DNA of 64,000 nucleotides from NCBI GenBank assembly GCA_029248525.1, contig JAQWJE010000049.1, positions 124,001-188,000 on the forward strand, written 5' to 3'. Below are positions 48,053-57,101 of this stretch, in pieces. The notes under the pieces are model-generated. The model did no database searches. It saw nothing but the letters and a program-made list of their open reading frames with translations, and was not told the DNA's origin. The translations under genes and the position numbers were made by a program. This stretch comes from Candidatus Binatia bacterium (GTDB lineage Bacteria; Desulfobacterota; Binatia; UBA12015). Every line of letters starts with the position of its first letter. The first letter of the stretch is position 1.

Positions 48053-49885
48053 TCATTCTACAGTGACGCTTTTGGCGAGGTTGCGGGGCTGGTCGACGTC
48101 GGTACCGCGATAGCAGGCGATCTCGTAGGCGAGCAGCTGCATGGGGATCGTCAGCAGGATCGGAGCGAGCAGGTGATGCGCTTGGGGGATGGTCACGACC
48201 TCCCAGGCAATCTCTTCGAGCTCGGGTGTCGGCGCATCGGTGATCGCGATGATGCGTCCGCCGCGCGCCTCGACCTCCTTCAAATTTGAAAGTGTCTTGG
48301 GATACATCGGGTCCCGCGGCAGGAGAACGACCACAGGTAATTGCTCGTCAATCAGGGCAATGGGTCCGTGTTTCATCTCACCCGCAGGATAGCCTTCGGC
48401 GTGGATGTAGGAGATCTCCTTCAACTTCAGGGCTCCTTCGAGCGCGACTGGATAGTTGACGCCGCGACCGAGGTAGAGAAAGTCCTCCGCATGACCATAT
48501 TTCCGGGCGATCTTCGAGATCTGCTTGGAGCACTGCATGGACTCGGTAACGAGTTGCGGCAGGTTCACCAGATTGTGAACGAGCGCCCTGCCCTTCTCTT
48601 CATCGAGTCGACCGAGGTGTCGTCCGACGTGCAGGGACAGTAAATAAAGGGCAGTGAGCTGCGTGGTAAACGCTTTGGTGCTGGCGACCGAGATTTCGGG
48701 TCCGGCGTGCGTGTAGAGCACGGCATCGGATTTTCGCGCGATCGACGAATCGACGGCGTTGCAGATCGAAAGAACATGGGCGCCCTGCTCTTTCGCTTCT
48801 TCGACAGCGGCAAGTGTGTCCGCGGTCTCGCCGGACTGCGAGATGGCCAGCAAGAGTGTGTCCGGCCCGAGAATGGGGTTTCGGTATCGGAACTCACTGG
48901 CGTAATCGACGTCGACCGGAATGCGGGTCATTTCTTCGAGAACGAATTTTCCGACCAGGCCGGCATGCCAGGATGTGCCGCAGGCGGTCAGGTAGATTCG
49001 TTTGATCTTGGACCAATCGGTTCCCAGGGCTTCGATCTCGGGAAGCGCGACGTCGCCCTTTTCCTGACGAATGCGTCCCAGCATCGTATCGATCAGGGCC
49101 TGAGGTTGTTCGTCGATCTCCTTGCGCAAGAAGTGCTTGAAGCCGCCTTTTTGTGCGGTCACCGGATCCCAGCTGATATGCGTGGCCTCGCGCTCGACAG
49201 GTGTTCCGTCAAAGGTACTGACCACGACACCTTCGCGGGTAACCTCCGCCATTTCGCCGTCCTCGAGGTAAAGGACTCGACGGGTATGCTCGAGAATCGC
49301 CGGCACGTCCGAAGCGACGAAGTTTTCTCCTTCGCCCAGGCCAATCACGATCGGCGTCGCAGTTTTTGCTGTCAGCAGGCGGCTGCGGTCGTCGTCGGAC
49401 AACACCACGATGGCAAAGGATCCTTCGAGTTCCTGCACGGCGGTGCGCGCCGCTGTCATGAACTCCATCCCTTCGTCCATATGATGGTCGATCAATTGCG
49501 AGATGACCTCGGTGTCGGTTTCCGAATGGAATGTCCGGCCGCGATCTTCGAGAGACTTTTTCAACTCGAGAAAGTTCTCGATGATGCCGTTGTGGATCAC
49601 AACGACCTTCCCCGCGCGGTGCGGGTGGGCGTTTTCTTCACTAGGCGGGCCATGTGTTGCCCAGCGCGTATGCCCGATGCCGATGTGGCCGGCCAGCGGC
49701 TTCTCGGACAAGGCATCCTCGAGGTTGGCCAATTTTCCGACGGTGCGCCGCATATCGATGCTGCCGCTTCCGTTGAGGGTGGCGACGCCGGCCGAGTCGT
49801 AGCCTCGATATTCCAACTTCCTGAGGCCGTCGACCAGAATGCGGCTGGCATCCTGATCACCGATATAACCCATGATACCGCACAT
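48053..49885 (-). CDS. glmS: Glutamine--fructose-6-phosphate aminotransferase (isomerizing)
   Basis: Makes glucosamine-6-phosphate, the first step to UDP-GlcNAc. 610 residues: the N-terminal glutaminase with nucleophile Cys2 in MCGIMGYIG, IGHTRWATHGPPSEENAHPH and HNGIIENF; then two SIS isomerase domains with ACGTSWHAG, SQSGETADTLAA, KEISYIHAEGYPAGEMKHGPIALI and the C-terminal loop NLAKSVTVE. glmU is 136 bases upstream on the same strand, so the two UDP-GlcNAc genes are neighbours. No glmS ribozyme-like fold was noticed in the leader. Confidence 0.97.
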   Translation of the reverse strand: MCGIMGYIGDQDASRILVDGLRKLEYRGYDSAGVATLNGSGSIDMRRTVGKLANLEDALSEKPLAGHIGIGHTRWATHGPPSEENAHPHRAGKVVVIHNGIIENFLELKKSLEDRGRTFHSETDTEVISQLIDHHMDEGMEFMTAARTAVQELEGSFAIVVLSDDDRSRLLTAKTATPIVIGLGEGENFVASDVPAILEHTRRVLYLEDGEMAEVTREGVVVSTFDGTPVEREATHISWDPVTAQKGGFKHFLRKEIDEQPQALIDTMLGRIRQEKGDVALPEIEALGTDWSKIKRIYLTACGTSWHAGLVGKFVLEEMTRIPVDVDYASEFRYRNPILGPDTLLLAISQSGETADTLAAVEEAKEQGAHVLSICNAVDSSIARKSDAVLYTHAGPEISVASTKAFTTQLTALYLLSLHVGRHLGRLDEEKGRALVHNLVNLPQLVTESMQCSKQISKIARKYGHAEDFLYLGRGVNYPVALEGALKLKEISYIHAEGYPAGEMKHGPIALIDEQLPVVVLLPRDPMYPKTLSNLKEVEARGGRIIAITDAPTPELEEIAWEVVTIPQAHHLLAPILLTIPMQLLAYEIACYRGTDVDQPRNLAKSVTVE

Positions 49886-50021
49886 GAACCGGGAATCCTT
49901 CTTTCTGAACGAATCTTCGCCCCCAAGCGGGTCGAAGAGTTTTGCTGAACTGGAGAGAGACTACCCTGAGTTCTTCGACACGGGCAACGCGCTAGTTTAG
50001 TCGGGCTTTCGGACCTCGGAT

Positions 50022-51416
50022 CTATTTTCGCTTGCGGGCCCGGAAAGTTTCGACCCACCCTTCTCTCTTCTTGTCAGGTTTGGGATTGAAGGCGAGCGCG
50101 CCTGCGGGCACATCGTGGCGGACGGTTGTCCCCGTCGCGACGTAAGCATCGTCGCCGATAGTGACAGGAGCGACCAATTGGCTATCACTGCCGATCTGGA
50201 CCCGATCACCGATGGTGGTCTGATGCTTGCCGAACCCGTCGTAATTGCAGGTGATGGTCCCCGCGCCGATATTGGACTCGCTTCCGATTTGAGCATCGCC
50301 CAAATAGGCCAGATGATTGGCTTTGGTGCCTCGACCGAGCGTAGACTTCTTGACTTCAACGAAATTCCCGACATGGACATCTTGTTCGAGGTGAGCGCCT
50401 GGCCTCAGGTGCGAGAAGGGGCCGAGAACAGCGCCGCTTTCGATCTCTGCATCGTCGACGACGACGTTTTGTCGAATCAGGACTCGATCGCCGACACGGG
50501 CGTTCCTTAGATGAGCATTCCCCAGAAATTCGCAGTCGACCCCGATTTGCGTCGCGCCTCGGAGTTGGACCTGAGGTCCGATCACGGTGTCAGCGCCGAT
50601 TGTGACCTCGGTTTCGATCAGAACGCTGGTCGGATCGAGGAAGGTGACGCCGGCATCCATGTGTTTGGCCACGGTCCTGTCGCGCAGCACGGCCTCGAGT
50701 CGGGCCAGGTCGGCCCGTGAGTTGATCCCCTCGACTTCGGCTGCCGGGACGATCTGGGTAGCGACTTTCAGCCCCTGTTCGACGGCGAACGCAACAATAT
50801 CGGTGACGTATAGCTCTCCCTGAGCATTATTGGTCTCAAGGGCCTCCAGCGCGGGAAAAAGCAGGTCGCTGGAGACGCAGTAGATTCCCCCGTTCGCCTC
50901 GCCGATGGCCAACTCTTCTGGCGAACAGTCGCGAGCTTCCACGATTCGTTGCACGGCACCCTCGGGGTCGCGCACGATCCGCCCGTAACCCATGGCGTCG
51001 TCCAACTCCATGGTGAGCATTGTCAGTGCCGCTTGCTCGTTCCGGTGCATTTCAAGGAAACCCGTCAGGGTTTCGGTCGTGAGCAACGGCGTATCTCCGT
51101 AGGTAATCAGCACATCGCCAACGAAATCCTGCAGGCAGGTTTCCCGGGCGATCTGCACGGCGTGACCAGTTCCGTTCTGTTCTTCCTGCAATGCAAATTC
51201 GGGCCCCTGCTCGTCCACCACTGCCCGCACAGCGTCTGCTTGGTGCCCGATGACGACGACTGTGCGCGCCGCGCCGAGCGGACGAAGAGCCTCGAGAACG
51301 TGGAGCAAGAGCGCCTTACCCCCAAGAGGGTGAAGAACCTTGGCTTTTTCGGAACGCATGCGCGTTCCCTTTCCTGCCGCCAGAACGACCGCGGCGATGG
51401 GTTTTTCCTGCTTCAC
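50022..51416 (-). CDS. glmU: Bifunctional GlmU (N-acetylglucosamine-1-phosphate uridyltransferase / glucosamine-1-phosphate acetyltransferase)
   Basis: Catalyses the last two steps to UDP-GlcNAc. 464 residues: uridyltransferase domain with AAVVLAAGKGTRMRSEKAKVLH, YGDTPLL, GIYCVSSDLLFPAL and YVTDIV; then a left-handed beta-helix of hexapeptide repeats with GNAHLRNARVG, HLRPGAHLEQDVHVGNFVEVKKS, NHLAYLGDAQIGSESNIGAG and YVATGTTV. The start is GTG 51416 with AGGGGAG about nine bases ahead; the long upstream extension is not part of the family. Confidence 0.96.
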   Translation of the reverse strand: MKQEKPIAAVVLAAGKGTRMRSEKAKVLHPLGGKALLLHVLEALRPLGAARTVVVIGHQADAVRAVVDEQGPEFALQEEQNGTGHAVQIARETCLQDFVGDVLITYGDTPLLTTETLTGFLEMHRNEQAALTMLTMELDDAMGYGRIVRDPEGAVQRIVEARDCSPEELAIGEANGGIYCVSSDLLFPALEALETNNAQGELYVTDIVAFAVEQGLKVATQIVPAAEVEGINSRADLARLEAVLRDRTVAKHMDAGVTFLDPTSVLIETEVTIGADTVIGPQVQLRGATQIGVDCEFLGNAHLRNARVGDRVLIRQNVVVDDAEIESGAVLGPFSHLRPGAHLEQDVHVGNFVEVKKSTLGRGTKANHLAYLGDAQIGSESNIGAGTITCNYDGFGKHQTTIGDRVQIGSDSQLVAPVTIGDDAYVATGTTVRHDVPAGALAFNPKPDKKREGWVETFRARKRK

Positions 51417-51555
51417 GCCTGCATCTCCCCTAGTTGACCACAAACCGGGTTTTCGGTCGGGTTCGGATAAACCTTTATCGGCAAGGAAACCCTGCAGGTT
51501 TCCGTGCTGGCTGGTTCTCGGATGCCTGTTTGGACACCTTGAAACAAAGCATGCA

Positions 51556-52032
51556 TCAAGCGAGGTCCCGGTAGCCACCCCGGAAATAGATCAGGGGATT
51601 GGCCTCATGGTCCATCTGCAGATCCTTCACTTCGCCGAGGAAGATCGTATGGTCACCCGCATCGAAGGATTCCCGGACCTCACAAACCATATGCGCGACC
51701 GAATCCCCTAGGATCGGGGCGCCATTTTCGGCAAGGTGGTAGGCTACACCGGCAAATTTGTCCGGACTTGATTTTGCGAAGGTACGGGACAGCGATTCCT
51801 GCTCCTTGGTGAGAATATTTACGTTGTATACGCCGGAGGCGAGCAGGGCAGGATGGCTTTCCGCTTTTTTGTCGACACAGACCAGGACCAATGGGGGGTC
51901 GAGAGAGACGGAACTGAAGGCATTGGCGGTCAGGCCGAAAAAGGCACCTTTGTCGTCGTGGGTGGTGATCACGGTCACCCCGGTGGCGAAATGCCCCATG
52001 ACGGTGCGAAATTCGTTGGAATCAAATGACAT
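51556..52032 (-). CDS. Flavin reductase-like protein (FMN-binding split barrel)
   Basis: 158 residues of the HpaC/ActVB-type flavin reductase family, which supply reduced flavin to two-component monooxygenases: FRTVMGHFATGVTVITTHDD, GLTANAFSSVSLDPPLVLVCVDKKAESHPAL, FAKSSPDKFAG and HTIFLGEVKDLQ, ending in the Y-rich YFRGGYRDL. ATG 52032 with AAGGAG 13-8 bases ahead is preferred. No monooxygenase partner lies nearby, so the partner is unknown. Confidence 0.92.
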   Translation of the reverse strand: MSFDSNEFRTVMGHFATGVTVITTHDDKGAFFGLTANAFSSVSLDPPLVLVCVDKKAESHPALLASGVYNVNILTKEQESLSRTFAKSSPDKFAGVAYHLAENGAPILGDSVAHMVCEVRESFDAGDHTIFLGEVKDLQMDHEANPLIYFRGGYRDLA

Positions 52033-52127
52033 TCTCGGACTCTCCTTGGGCGAGTGGTTGGCCTCTGCAGCGGTTGTAGCTGCGCTTTCCCTCGCTTCGC
52101 AACGAAGGAACCTGTAAGCGCGAAACT

Positions 52128-52688
52128 GTGAGGCGGTTTTTCGCACTTTTCCGGCTTTTCTGCCTGTTGGCGTTGGCCGCACCGACGATGGCGGCCGACA
52201 TCGCGGCGGCGGGCCTGATTCCTGCCGAAGACAGGCGACCTCTCGCCTGGGCTGCCGAGGAGCCTGTCTTTGTTGTGGTCGAGCGTAGTTGCCGAACGGT
52301 CACCGTGTATCGGAAAGGTCTCTGGCACCGAACCTATCGCGGGGCCGTTTTTGGCCGCGGCGACGGCTCCAAGGTGCATGAAGGAGACCGGCGCACACCG
52401 AACGGATTGTATCGGATTCAGAGCCGCCGGCTGCACGGTCGCTGGTCCCGGTTTTTGCTGCTGGATTATCCGAACAGTAATGATCTTCGCACGAATCAGG
52501 CGGCTCGGGCTGCCGGCGCAACCGATCAGGGCCCCGGAGGTGAGATCGGGATCCACGGCAGCGATGAGCCCACCCTGAACCGATCTGACGTCGACTGGAC
52601 GTTGGGGTGCATCTCGCTCCTCGATTCTGACGTCGAGGATTTGTATCGATGGGTGCCTGTGGGGACGCCCGTTTGGATTCGTCCATGA
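52128..52688 (+). CDS. Exported L,D-transpeptidase (YkuD fold), short form
   Basis: 186 residues with a signal peptide (FFALFRLFCLLALAAPTMAA). The YkuD domain includes VVVERSCRTVTVYRKG, GRRTPNGLYRI-like GDRRTPNGLYRIQSR, a His in GEIGIHGSDEP and the catalytic cysteine in DWTLGCISLLDSDVEDLY. Such enzymes make 3-3 peptidoglycan cross-links or attach proteins to peptidoglycan in the periplasm. The start is GTG 52128, divergent from the flavin reductase with a 95-base gap. It differs from the LysM-containing member at 54.8 kb. Confidence 0.9.
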   Translation: MRRFFALFRLFCLLALAAPTMAADIAAAGLIPAEDRRPLAWAAEEPVFVVVERSCRTVTVYRKGLWHRTYRGAVFGRGDGSKVHEGDRRTPNGLYRIQSRRLHGRWSRFLLLDYPNSNDLRTNQAARAAGATDQGPGGEIGIHGSDEPTLNRSDVDWTLGCISLLDSDVEDLYRWVPVGTPVWIRP

Positions 52689-52743
52689 ACTTCGCCGGTC
52701 AGACCTTGTTTCGCGGCTAGGGGACTCATAGGGTTTCGCCACC

Positions 52744-54141
52744 ATGAGCGATTATATCGCCGATGAGCAGGGCCCCGATGCCGAGCCGATTTCCGGCCTC
52801 GATCAACTCGTGGCTCACATCCTGAGGGGTTCCAAGCCCGAGGCCGATTGGGTCGTTGGGACCGAAGTCGAGCGGGTGGGGCTCGACCCGACCACGGGCG
52901 CAGCACTTCCGTTTTCGGGTGATCGCGGAGTTGAGGCTATTCTGCGGGGGATGTGCGAGCGGTTTGGCTGGGAGCCGAACCAGGAGGGGGACCGAATTAT
53001 CGGCCTTTCGCGCGGAGATTCGTCCATCACGCTCGAACCCGGTGGTCAGGTAGAGCTGGCTGGGAGACCCTTCCGATCGCTCCTCGACGGGGCTGCTGAA
53101 TTGCAGGCGAATGGCGAGGAACTATCGAATATTGCAGAGGAAATTGGTGCTGTATTCGTGGGATTGGGTGTTCAGCCCGTGACGCCTGTGGAGGAGATCG
53201 AATGGGTTCCCAAGGGCCGCTACGGAATTATGGGCCCTTATATGAAGCAAGTCGGTGCACTCGGTCAGCGAATGATGAAGCAGACCGCCACTGTTCAGGT
53301 GAATCTCGATTTCAGCAGTGAGGCCGATGCGATCGAGAAAATGCGGGTAGCGACGGGCATCGGCCCGATTCTGAACGCAATTTTTGCGAATAGTGCCATC
53401 AGTGAAGGCCAGCCGAATGGGTATCTCTCCTACCGGGCGCACGTATGGACAGATACGGACCGGGCACGGTGCGGGATCCTGCCGTTTCTCTTCACCGAGA
53501 GTGCCGGCATCGTGGACTATGTTGAATGGGCACTCGACGCACCCATGTACTTCATCCGACGCGCCGATACCTACCTCGACCTGAGCGGGCTTCCCTTTCG
53601 CGAGTTCTGGGAAAAGGGCGCGAGCGGAACACGGGCAACCGTGGGGGATTTCGCCCTTCATCTATCAACTCTTTTCCCGGAAGTACGGTTGAAGACCTGG
53701 ATCGAATTGCGCATGGCGGACAGCCCGCCACCCGACTCCGTCCTGGCGCTTTCGGCAATGGCCAAGGGGGTCCTCTACGAGCCGGATTGCCGAATGGGGG
53801 CCTGGGACCTGGTCAAGGAATGGCCTCTCGAAGAGCGACACGCACTTCTCGAAACAGTGGCCCGCGGTGGCTTTGCGGCTCGAGCCGGCCGTCACAGCAT
53901 CGCCGATCTGGCGCGGGAACTGGTTGTGATCGCCGAGGAGGGCTTGAACCGACTCGCACGGGCTGCGGGAGAGTCGGGGGGTGAGGCTGCCCTTCTCGAG
54001 CATACGATCGATCGAGTCCGCCGGGGGCGTACGTCAGCCGAGGAGACTCTCGACATCTGGAAGCTCGGCGGCGCCAACCGAGTGACTGATCTCGTGCGGC
54101 ACACGGCCTATTCCGCCAGCCGGAGCGATCAGGCCGGCTGA
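52744..54141 (+). CDS. gshA: Glutamate--cysteine ligase, plant/alphaproteobacterial type
   Basis: First enzyme of glutathione synthesis. 465 residues with the family's core: WVVGTEVERVGLD, IIGLSRGDSSITLEPGGQVELAG, FVGLGVQPVTPVEEIEWVPKGRYGIM, the strongly conserved TATVQVNLDFSSEADAIEKMRVA, LNAIFANSAISEGQPNGYLSYRAHVWTDTDRARCG, FTESAGIVDYVEWALDAPMYF and ELRMADSPPPDSVLAL. This is unlike E. coli GshA. No gshB is adjacent. It fits with the gloB gene at 10.3 kb. Confidence 0.93.
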   Translation: MSDYIADEQGPDAEPISGLDQLVAHILRGSKPEADWVVGTEVERVGLDPTTGAALPFSGDRGVEAILRGMCERFGWEPNQEGDRIIGLSRGDSSITLEPGGQVELAGRPFRSLLDGAAELQANGEELSNIAEEIGAVFVGLGVQPVTPVEEIEWVPKGRYGIMGPYMKQVGALGQRMMKQTATVQVNLDFSSEADAIEKMRVATGIGPILNAIFANSAISEGQPNGYLSYRAHVWTDTDRARCGILPFLFTESAGIVDYVEWALDAPMYFIRRADTYLDLSGLPFREFWEKGASGTRATVGDFALHLSTLFPEVRLKTWIELRMADSPPPDSVLALSAMAKGVLYEPDCRMGAWDLVKEWPLEERHALLETVARGGFAARAGRHSIADLARELVVIAEEGLNRLARAAGESGGEAALLEHTIDRVRRGRTSAEETLDIWKLGGANRVTDLVRHTAYSASRSDQAG

Positions 54142-54436
54142 GTCCCGCGGATGCCCGCGATCAATGTCCCGCATAGTGGGAATTCGCGGATGCTTAAAGG
54201 GAAGCACCTATTGTTGGCTCGTGCGATAATTTGCAGGCGCTACCGAACTTTTTTCAAAAAAAGGATTAGCCACAGTTATTCGTCATGATAGGTTAATTCA
54301 TTTATTGGTGGTGGAGTGCGCGGGGTAACTTCCGCGCTTCCTGAGGGTTGTCGTTTCGGAGCCTTTAGAAACGGGAAAACCTTCAGTTGGGAGGATGAGG
54401 CACATGGGTGGGACTATGCGTGTAAGAGGTGGGGGA
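54142..54436. other. Intergenic leader with small inverted repeats
   Basis: No gene is seen. It is notably AT-rich around 54210-54310. Visible structures are the near-palindrome CTTTTTTCAAAAAAAG (54248-54263) and a hairpin with arms GCGCGG and CCGCGC (54318-54337) about 100 bases before the next start. These may belong to the gshA 3' end or to the promoter and leader of the next gene. No classic T-run follows the GC hairpin. Confidence 0.4.
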
Positions 54437-54805
54437 ATGCAGGATCGATCGGGAGGACTCTTTGAGCCAGACGTGCTCTTGCCAACGCAGTTCTCGTCGT
54501 ACTTCCGAAAGGAAGTTGGTTTTGACCGGGAGCGTCGTCTGATGCTCGCGGTTCTCGAAGATGCCATCGACTGCTTTCAGAAATACGCGCACACCGAAGA
54601 CGTGCGCGGCAAGCAACTATTTGATGAATCCTGGGAATGGATCGTTTCCGACGATACTCGTTGGCTCTTTTCGTTCGAGAATATCTGCCAGATCGTCGAC
54701 ATGAACCCGGACTATATTCGGCAGGGGCTCAAGACCTGGCGTAGTACGAATTCTGTCGAACAGTTGGCAGCCCAAGGCCCGGTCGCCGCGGGCCTCGGCC
54801 ACTAA
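54437..54805 (+). CDS. Conserved hypothetical protein
   Basis: 122 residues from ATG 54437, which follows AAGAGGTGGGGGA; an earlier ATG at 54395 has GGGAGG immediately adjacent, too close for good initiation. The chain contains LFEPDVLLPTQFSSYFRKEV, ERRLMLAVLEDAIDCFQKY, LFDESWEWIVSDDTRWLFSFENICQIVDMNPDYIRQGL. I have the impression that similar short proteins with this FEPDVLLP...ERRLMLAVLEDA...FSFENIC pattern occur in deltaproteobacterial genomes, but no function is known to me. The acidic, helical profile and the NPDYIRQGL segment, which looks like a helix-turn-helix end, suggest a cytoplasmic regulator or adaptor. Confidence 0.75.
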   Translation: MQDRSGGLFEPDVLLPTQFSSYFRKEVGFDRERRLMLAVLEDAIDCFQKYAHTEDVRGKQLFDESWEWIVSDDTRWLFSFENICQIVDMNPDYIRQGLKTWRSTNSVEQLAAQGPVAAGLGH

Positions 54806-54822
54806 GTTTTCGGTTGCGATCG

Positions 54823-55842
54823 TCAGCGATCCTCACTGCTTGCGGGGGTCGCTGACGGCAGACTTTGTCGTGGGGAAGCCGAGCGGCTGATGTCGATCGG
54901 ATAGCCCCGTTGTTCCTCGAGTGCGACCAGAAGTTTGGCCGCGTCGATCTTTTCTTCGATCCCACGCTCGCGCAAAATTTTTGTTGCCCGGCGCCATCGT
55001 CCCGGTTGGAGACCGTACAGGTCGGGGTGCACCTCGACGAAGATGCGTCCGGACTTCTCGCCGAATTTGATCGTCTCATAGACAAAAGCGCCAGCTGCAT
55101 TTTTGGGAACGAGCGGGAAGAGTTCGCGAATGTCCTCGGGGTACATCCGCACACAACCATGACTCACCGACATGCCGACACCCCAGGGAATGTTTGTTCC
55201 ATGGATAGCGTAGGAGGGCATCGAGAGACGCAGCCGAAACTCTCCAAGCGGGTTGTCCGGGCTCCCGCCTTCGATGAATTTTTCGCTCGAACCCGATTCC
55301 CGCATGCGCTCTTCCCGAATGGATTCCGGAATCACCCACCGCGGGTTACGCGCCTTTTCGATCACGCGGAAATCACCCTGAGGAGTTCGCCACTCCTGGC
55401 GTCCCAGACCGACGGGGAAGGTAAGCACGGTCGGGGCCGCATCGGCGACTTTGGGGGGGTACCAATAAAGCCGCATTTCGGGCAGGTTCACAACGAGCCC
55501 TTCGTACTCGCAGCAGGGTAGAATCCAGAAAGTCGGGATTGTCAGCGGTTCCTTGGCGGTGTGCGGGATCCAGCCATCGACGCCCGGGTTGGCTGCCTCC
55601 ATGGAGTTCAGGCCAAGGTCGAAATGCCGGCCGATATCGAGGAAGGTATCACCCCGTTCGGAGTTCCAGGTTTGCAGCTCCCCGATCACGGTACTGGTTC
55701 GGCGCTCGGGTATCCCGTCTTGCGGCGGCTGGAAGGAATAGGGCCGAAGATCACGTTTCTCGAAGTCTGCTTCGGACCACTCCTTGGCGGCAACCGGAGT
55801 CGCGATCAATACGATCAAAAGGGTAAGCCAGCCAAGGATCAT
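54823..55842 (-). CDS. Exported LysM-containing L,D-transpeptidase (ErfK/YbiS-like)
   Basis: 339 residues: signal peptide (MILGWLTLLIVLIATPVAA), a LysM-like peptidoglycan-binding region (about 50-105, with RGDTFLDIGRHFDLGLNSMEAANPGVD), then a YkuD catalytic domain with LPEMRLYWYPP, RTPQGDFRV, SYAIHGTNIPWGVGMSVSHGCVRMYPEDI (catalytic cysteine in SHGCVRM). A charged C-terminal extension of about 80 residues follows. In the periplasm it should form 3-3 cross-links or anchor lipoproteins. It is divergent from the carboxypeptidase gene with a 116-base gap. Confidence 0.93.
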   Translation of the reverse strand: MILGWLTLLIVLIATPVAAKEWSEADFEKRDLRPYSFQPPQDGIPERRTSTVIGELQTWNSERGDTFLDIGRHFDLGLNSMEAANPGVDGWIPHTAKEPLTIPTFWILPCCEYEGLVVNLPEMRLYWYPPKVADAAPTVLTFPVGLGRQEWRTPQGDFRVIEKARNPRWVIPESIREERMRESGSSEKFIEGGSPDNPLGEFRLRLSMPSYAIHGTNIPWGVGMSVSHGCVRMYPEDIRELFPLVPKNAAGAFVYETIKFGEKSGRIFVEVHPDLYGLQPGRWRRATKILRERGIEEKIDAAKLLVALEEQRGYPIDISRSASPRQSLPSATPASSEDR

Positions 55843-55958
55843 TCCTCATGATATCGACGCCGTCCGATATCGACAACTCGGCCTTCCGTCGAGCAGCCGA
55901 AACCGGTACAAGGTGGTTCGGGCCGCAGGGGCGGCCGTAAAGCTGGATCGAGTACGGG

Positions 55959-57101
55959 GTGGTTGTGGTGAGGGTGATACAAGCGAGATTCGTATTTTGT
56001 TTTGTGTGGTTCGGGCTGATGCTCGCTACGGGACTCCCCGCCGAGGCCCGCGCCCCCAAGGTAACGGCATCAGCTGCTGTAGTCATGGACGCCAGGACGG
56101 GTGAGTTGCTCTGGTCCAAGAACCCCGACAAGAAGAGAGCGCCGGCGAGTACTACCAAGATTTTGACGACGGTTCTCGGTCTCGAAGCTGAACGCATGAA
56201 CGATTATTTTCGGGTCAGCAAACGAGCGCAGCGACAGCAGCCGTCCAAGCTCTATCTCAGTTCAGGCCAAAAAGTTCAGCTTCGCGAGTTGCTCTATTCC
56301 CTGATGCTGAAGTCGGCGAACGATTCTGCGGTGGTTGTTGCCGAAGGCGTGGATGGAAGTGTCGAGAAGTTCGCAAAGAGGATGAACGCGCGAGCGCGCA
56401 AGGTGGGTGCTCGCAACACCCATTTTCGGAATCCGAACGGGTTGCCGAACAGACGTCATTTGTCGACCGCACGCGACATGGGTCTCATCTTGCGAGATGC
56501 GCTTGATGTCGACGGCTTTCGCCGTATTGCCGGCACCACCAAACGGAAGATTCGCGTCAATCGGGGATCGAAGACCAAACAGATCTCGGTGCGTAACAAG
56601 AATCGACTTCTGAATGGTTATTTCGCCAAAGTCATTGGCAAGACCGGCTACACACGCGCGGCGGGCAAATGCTTTGCCGGCGCCGCAGAGTGGCGGGGTC
56701 GGGAAGTCATCGTGGTGGTTCTCGGATCTCGCGACCTCTGGGGGGATACGAGAACTCTGGTGAAATGGGCCTTCAAGGGGGACGGACGCCACGGCTTGCC
56801 GAAGACTCGCATGGCAAAGGCATCCACGTCGGCCGGAAAAGTTGCGGCGAATCCAAAGCCCGTAGCGAGGAAAACGGCACCGGTGGTGGCGCGCAAGGCC
56901 CCGGTGAAAGCGGCAGCCCCGAAACGGACCGAGGTTGTTCGCGTTGCTTCAGCTCGAACCTCCACGCGGACCTCTCCGCCAGCTCAGGTGGCGCAACCCG
57001 GAGTGCATCAGGTCCGCCACGCATCCAGTTCCGGAGTGATTCGCCGGGGCTGCACCGGCACGGGCTGTGACCGGTGGCTTCGCTACGGACTCAGTCGCTG
57101 A
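55959..57101 (+). CDS. D-alanyl-D-alanine carboxypeptidase (penicillin-binding protein, S11)
   Basis: Trims the terminal D-Ala of peptidoglycan stem peptides. 380 residues: signal segment (VFCFVWFGLMLATGLPAEA), AAVVMDARTGELLWSKNPD, the serine motif in APASTTKI (SxxK), the second motif SANDSAVVVAEGV, and KTG in IGKTGYT. After about 285 a basic Ala/Lys/Pro-rich tail replaces the usual C-terminal beta-domain and amphipathic membrane anchor. The start is unclear: several GTG codons (55959 to 55974) precede the signal. The 3' end overlaps the convergent Spy-like gene by 11 bp. Confidence 0.9.
   Translation: MVVVRVIQARFVFCFVWFGLMLATGLPAEARAPKVTASAAVVMDARTGELLWSKNPDKKRAPASTTKILTTVLGLEAERMNDYFRVSKRAQRQQPSKLYLSSGQKVQLRELLYSLMLKSANDSAVVVAEGVDGSVEKFAKRMNARARKVGARNTHFRNPNGLPNRRHLSTARDMGLILRDALDVDGFRRIAGTTKRKIRVNRGSKTKQISVRNKNRLLNGYFAKVIGKTGYTRAAGKCFAGAAEWRGREVIVVVLGSRDLWGDTRTLVKWAFKGDGRHGLPKTRMAKASTSAGKVAANPKPVARKTAPVVARKAPVKAAAPKRTEVVRVASARTSTRTSPPAQVAQPGVHQVRHASSSGVIRRGCTGTGCDRWLRYGLSR

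Noticed and set aside
48707-49948. 413-codon frame antisense to glmS
   Set aside because: Shadow frame; the glmS reading is complete with its catalytic residues.
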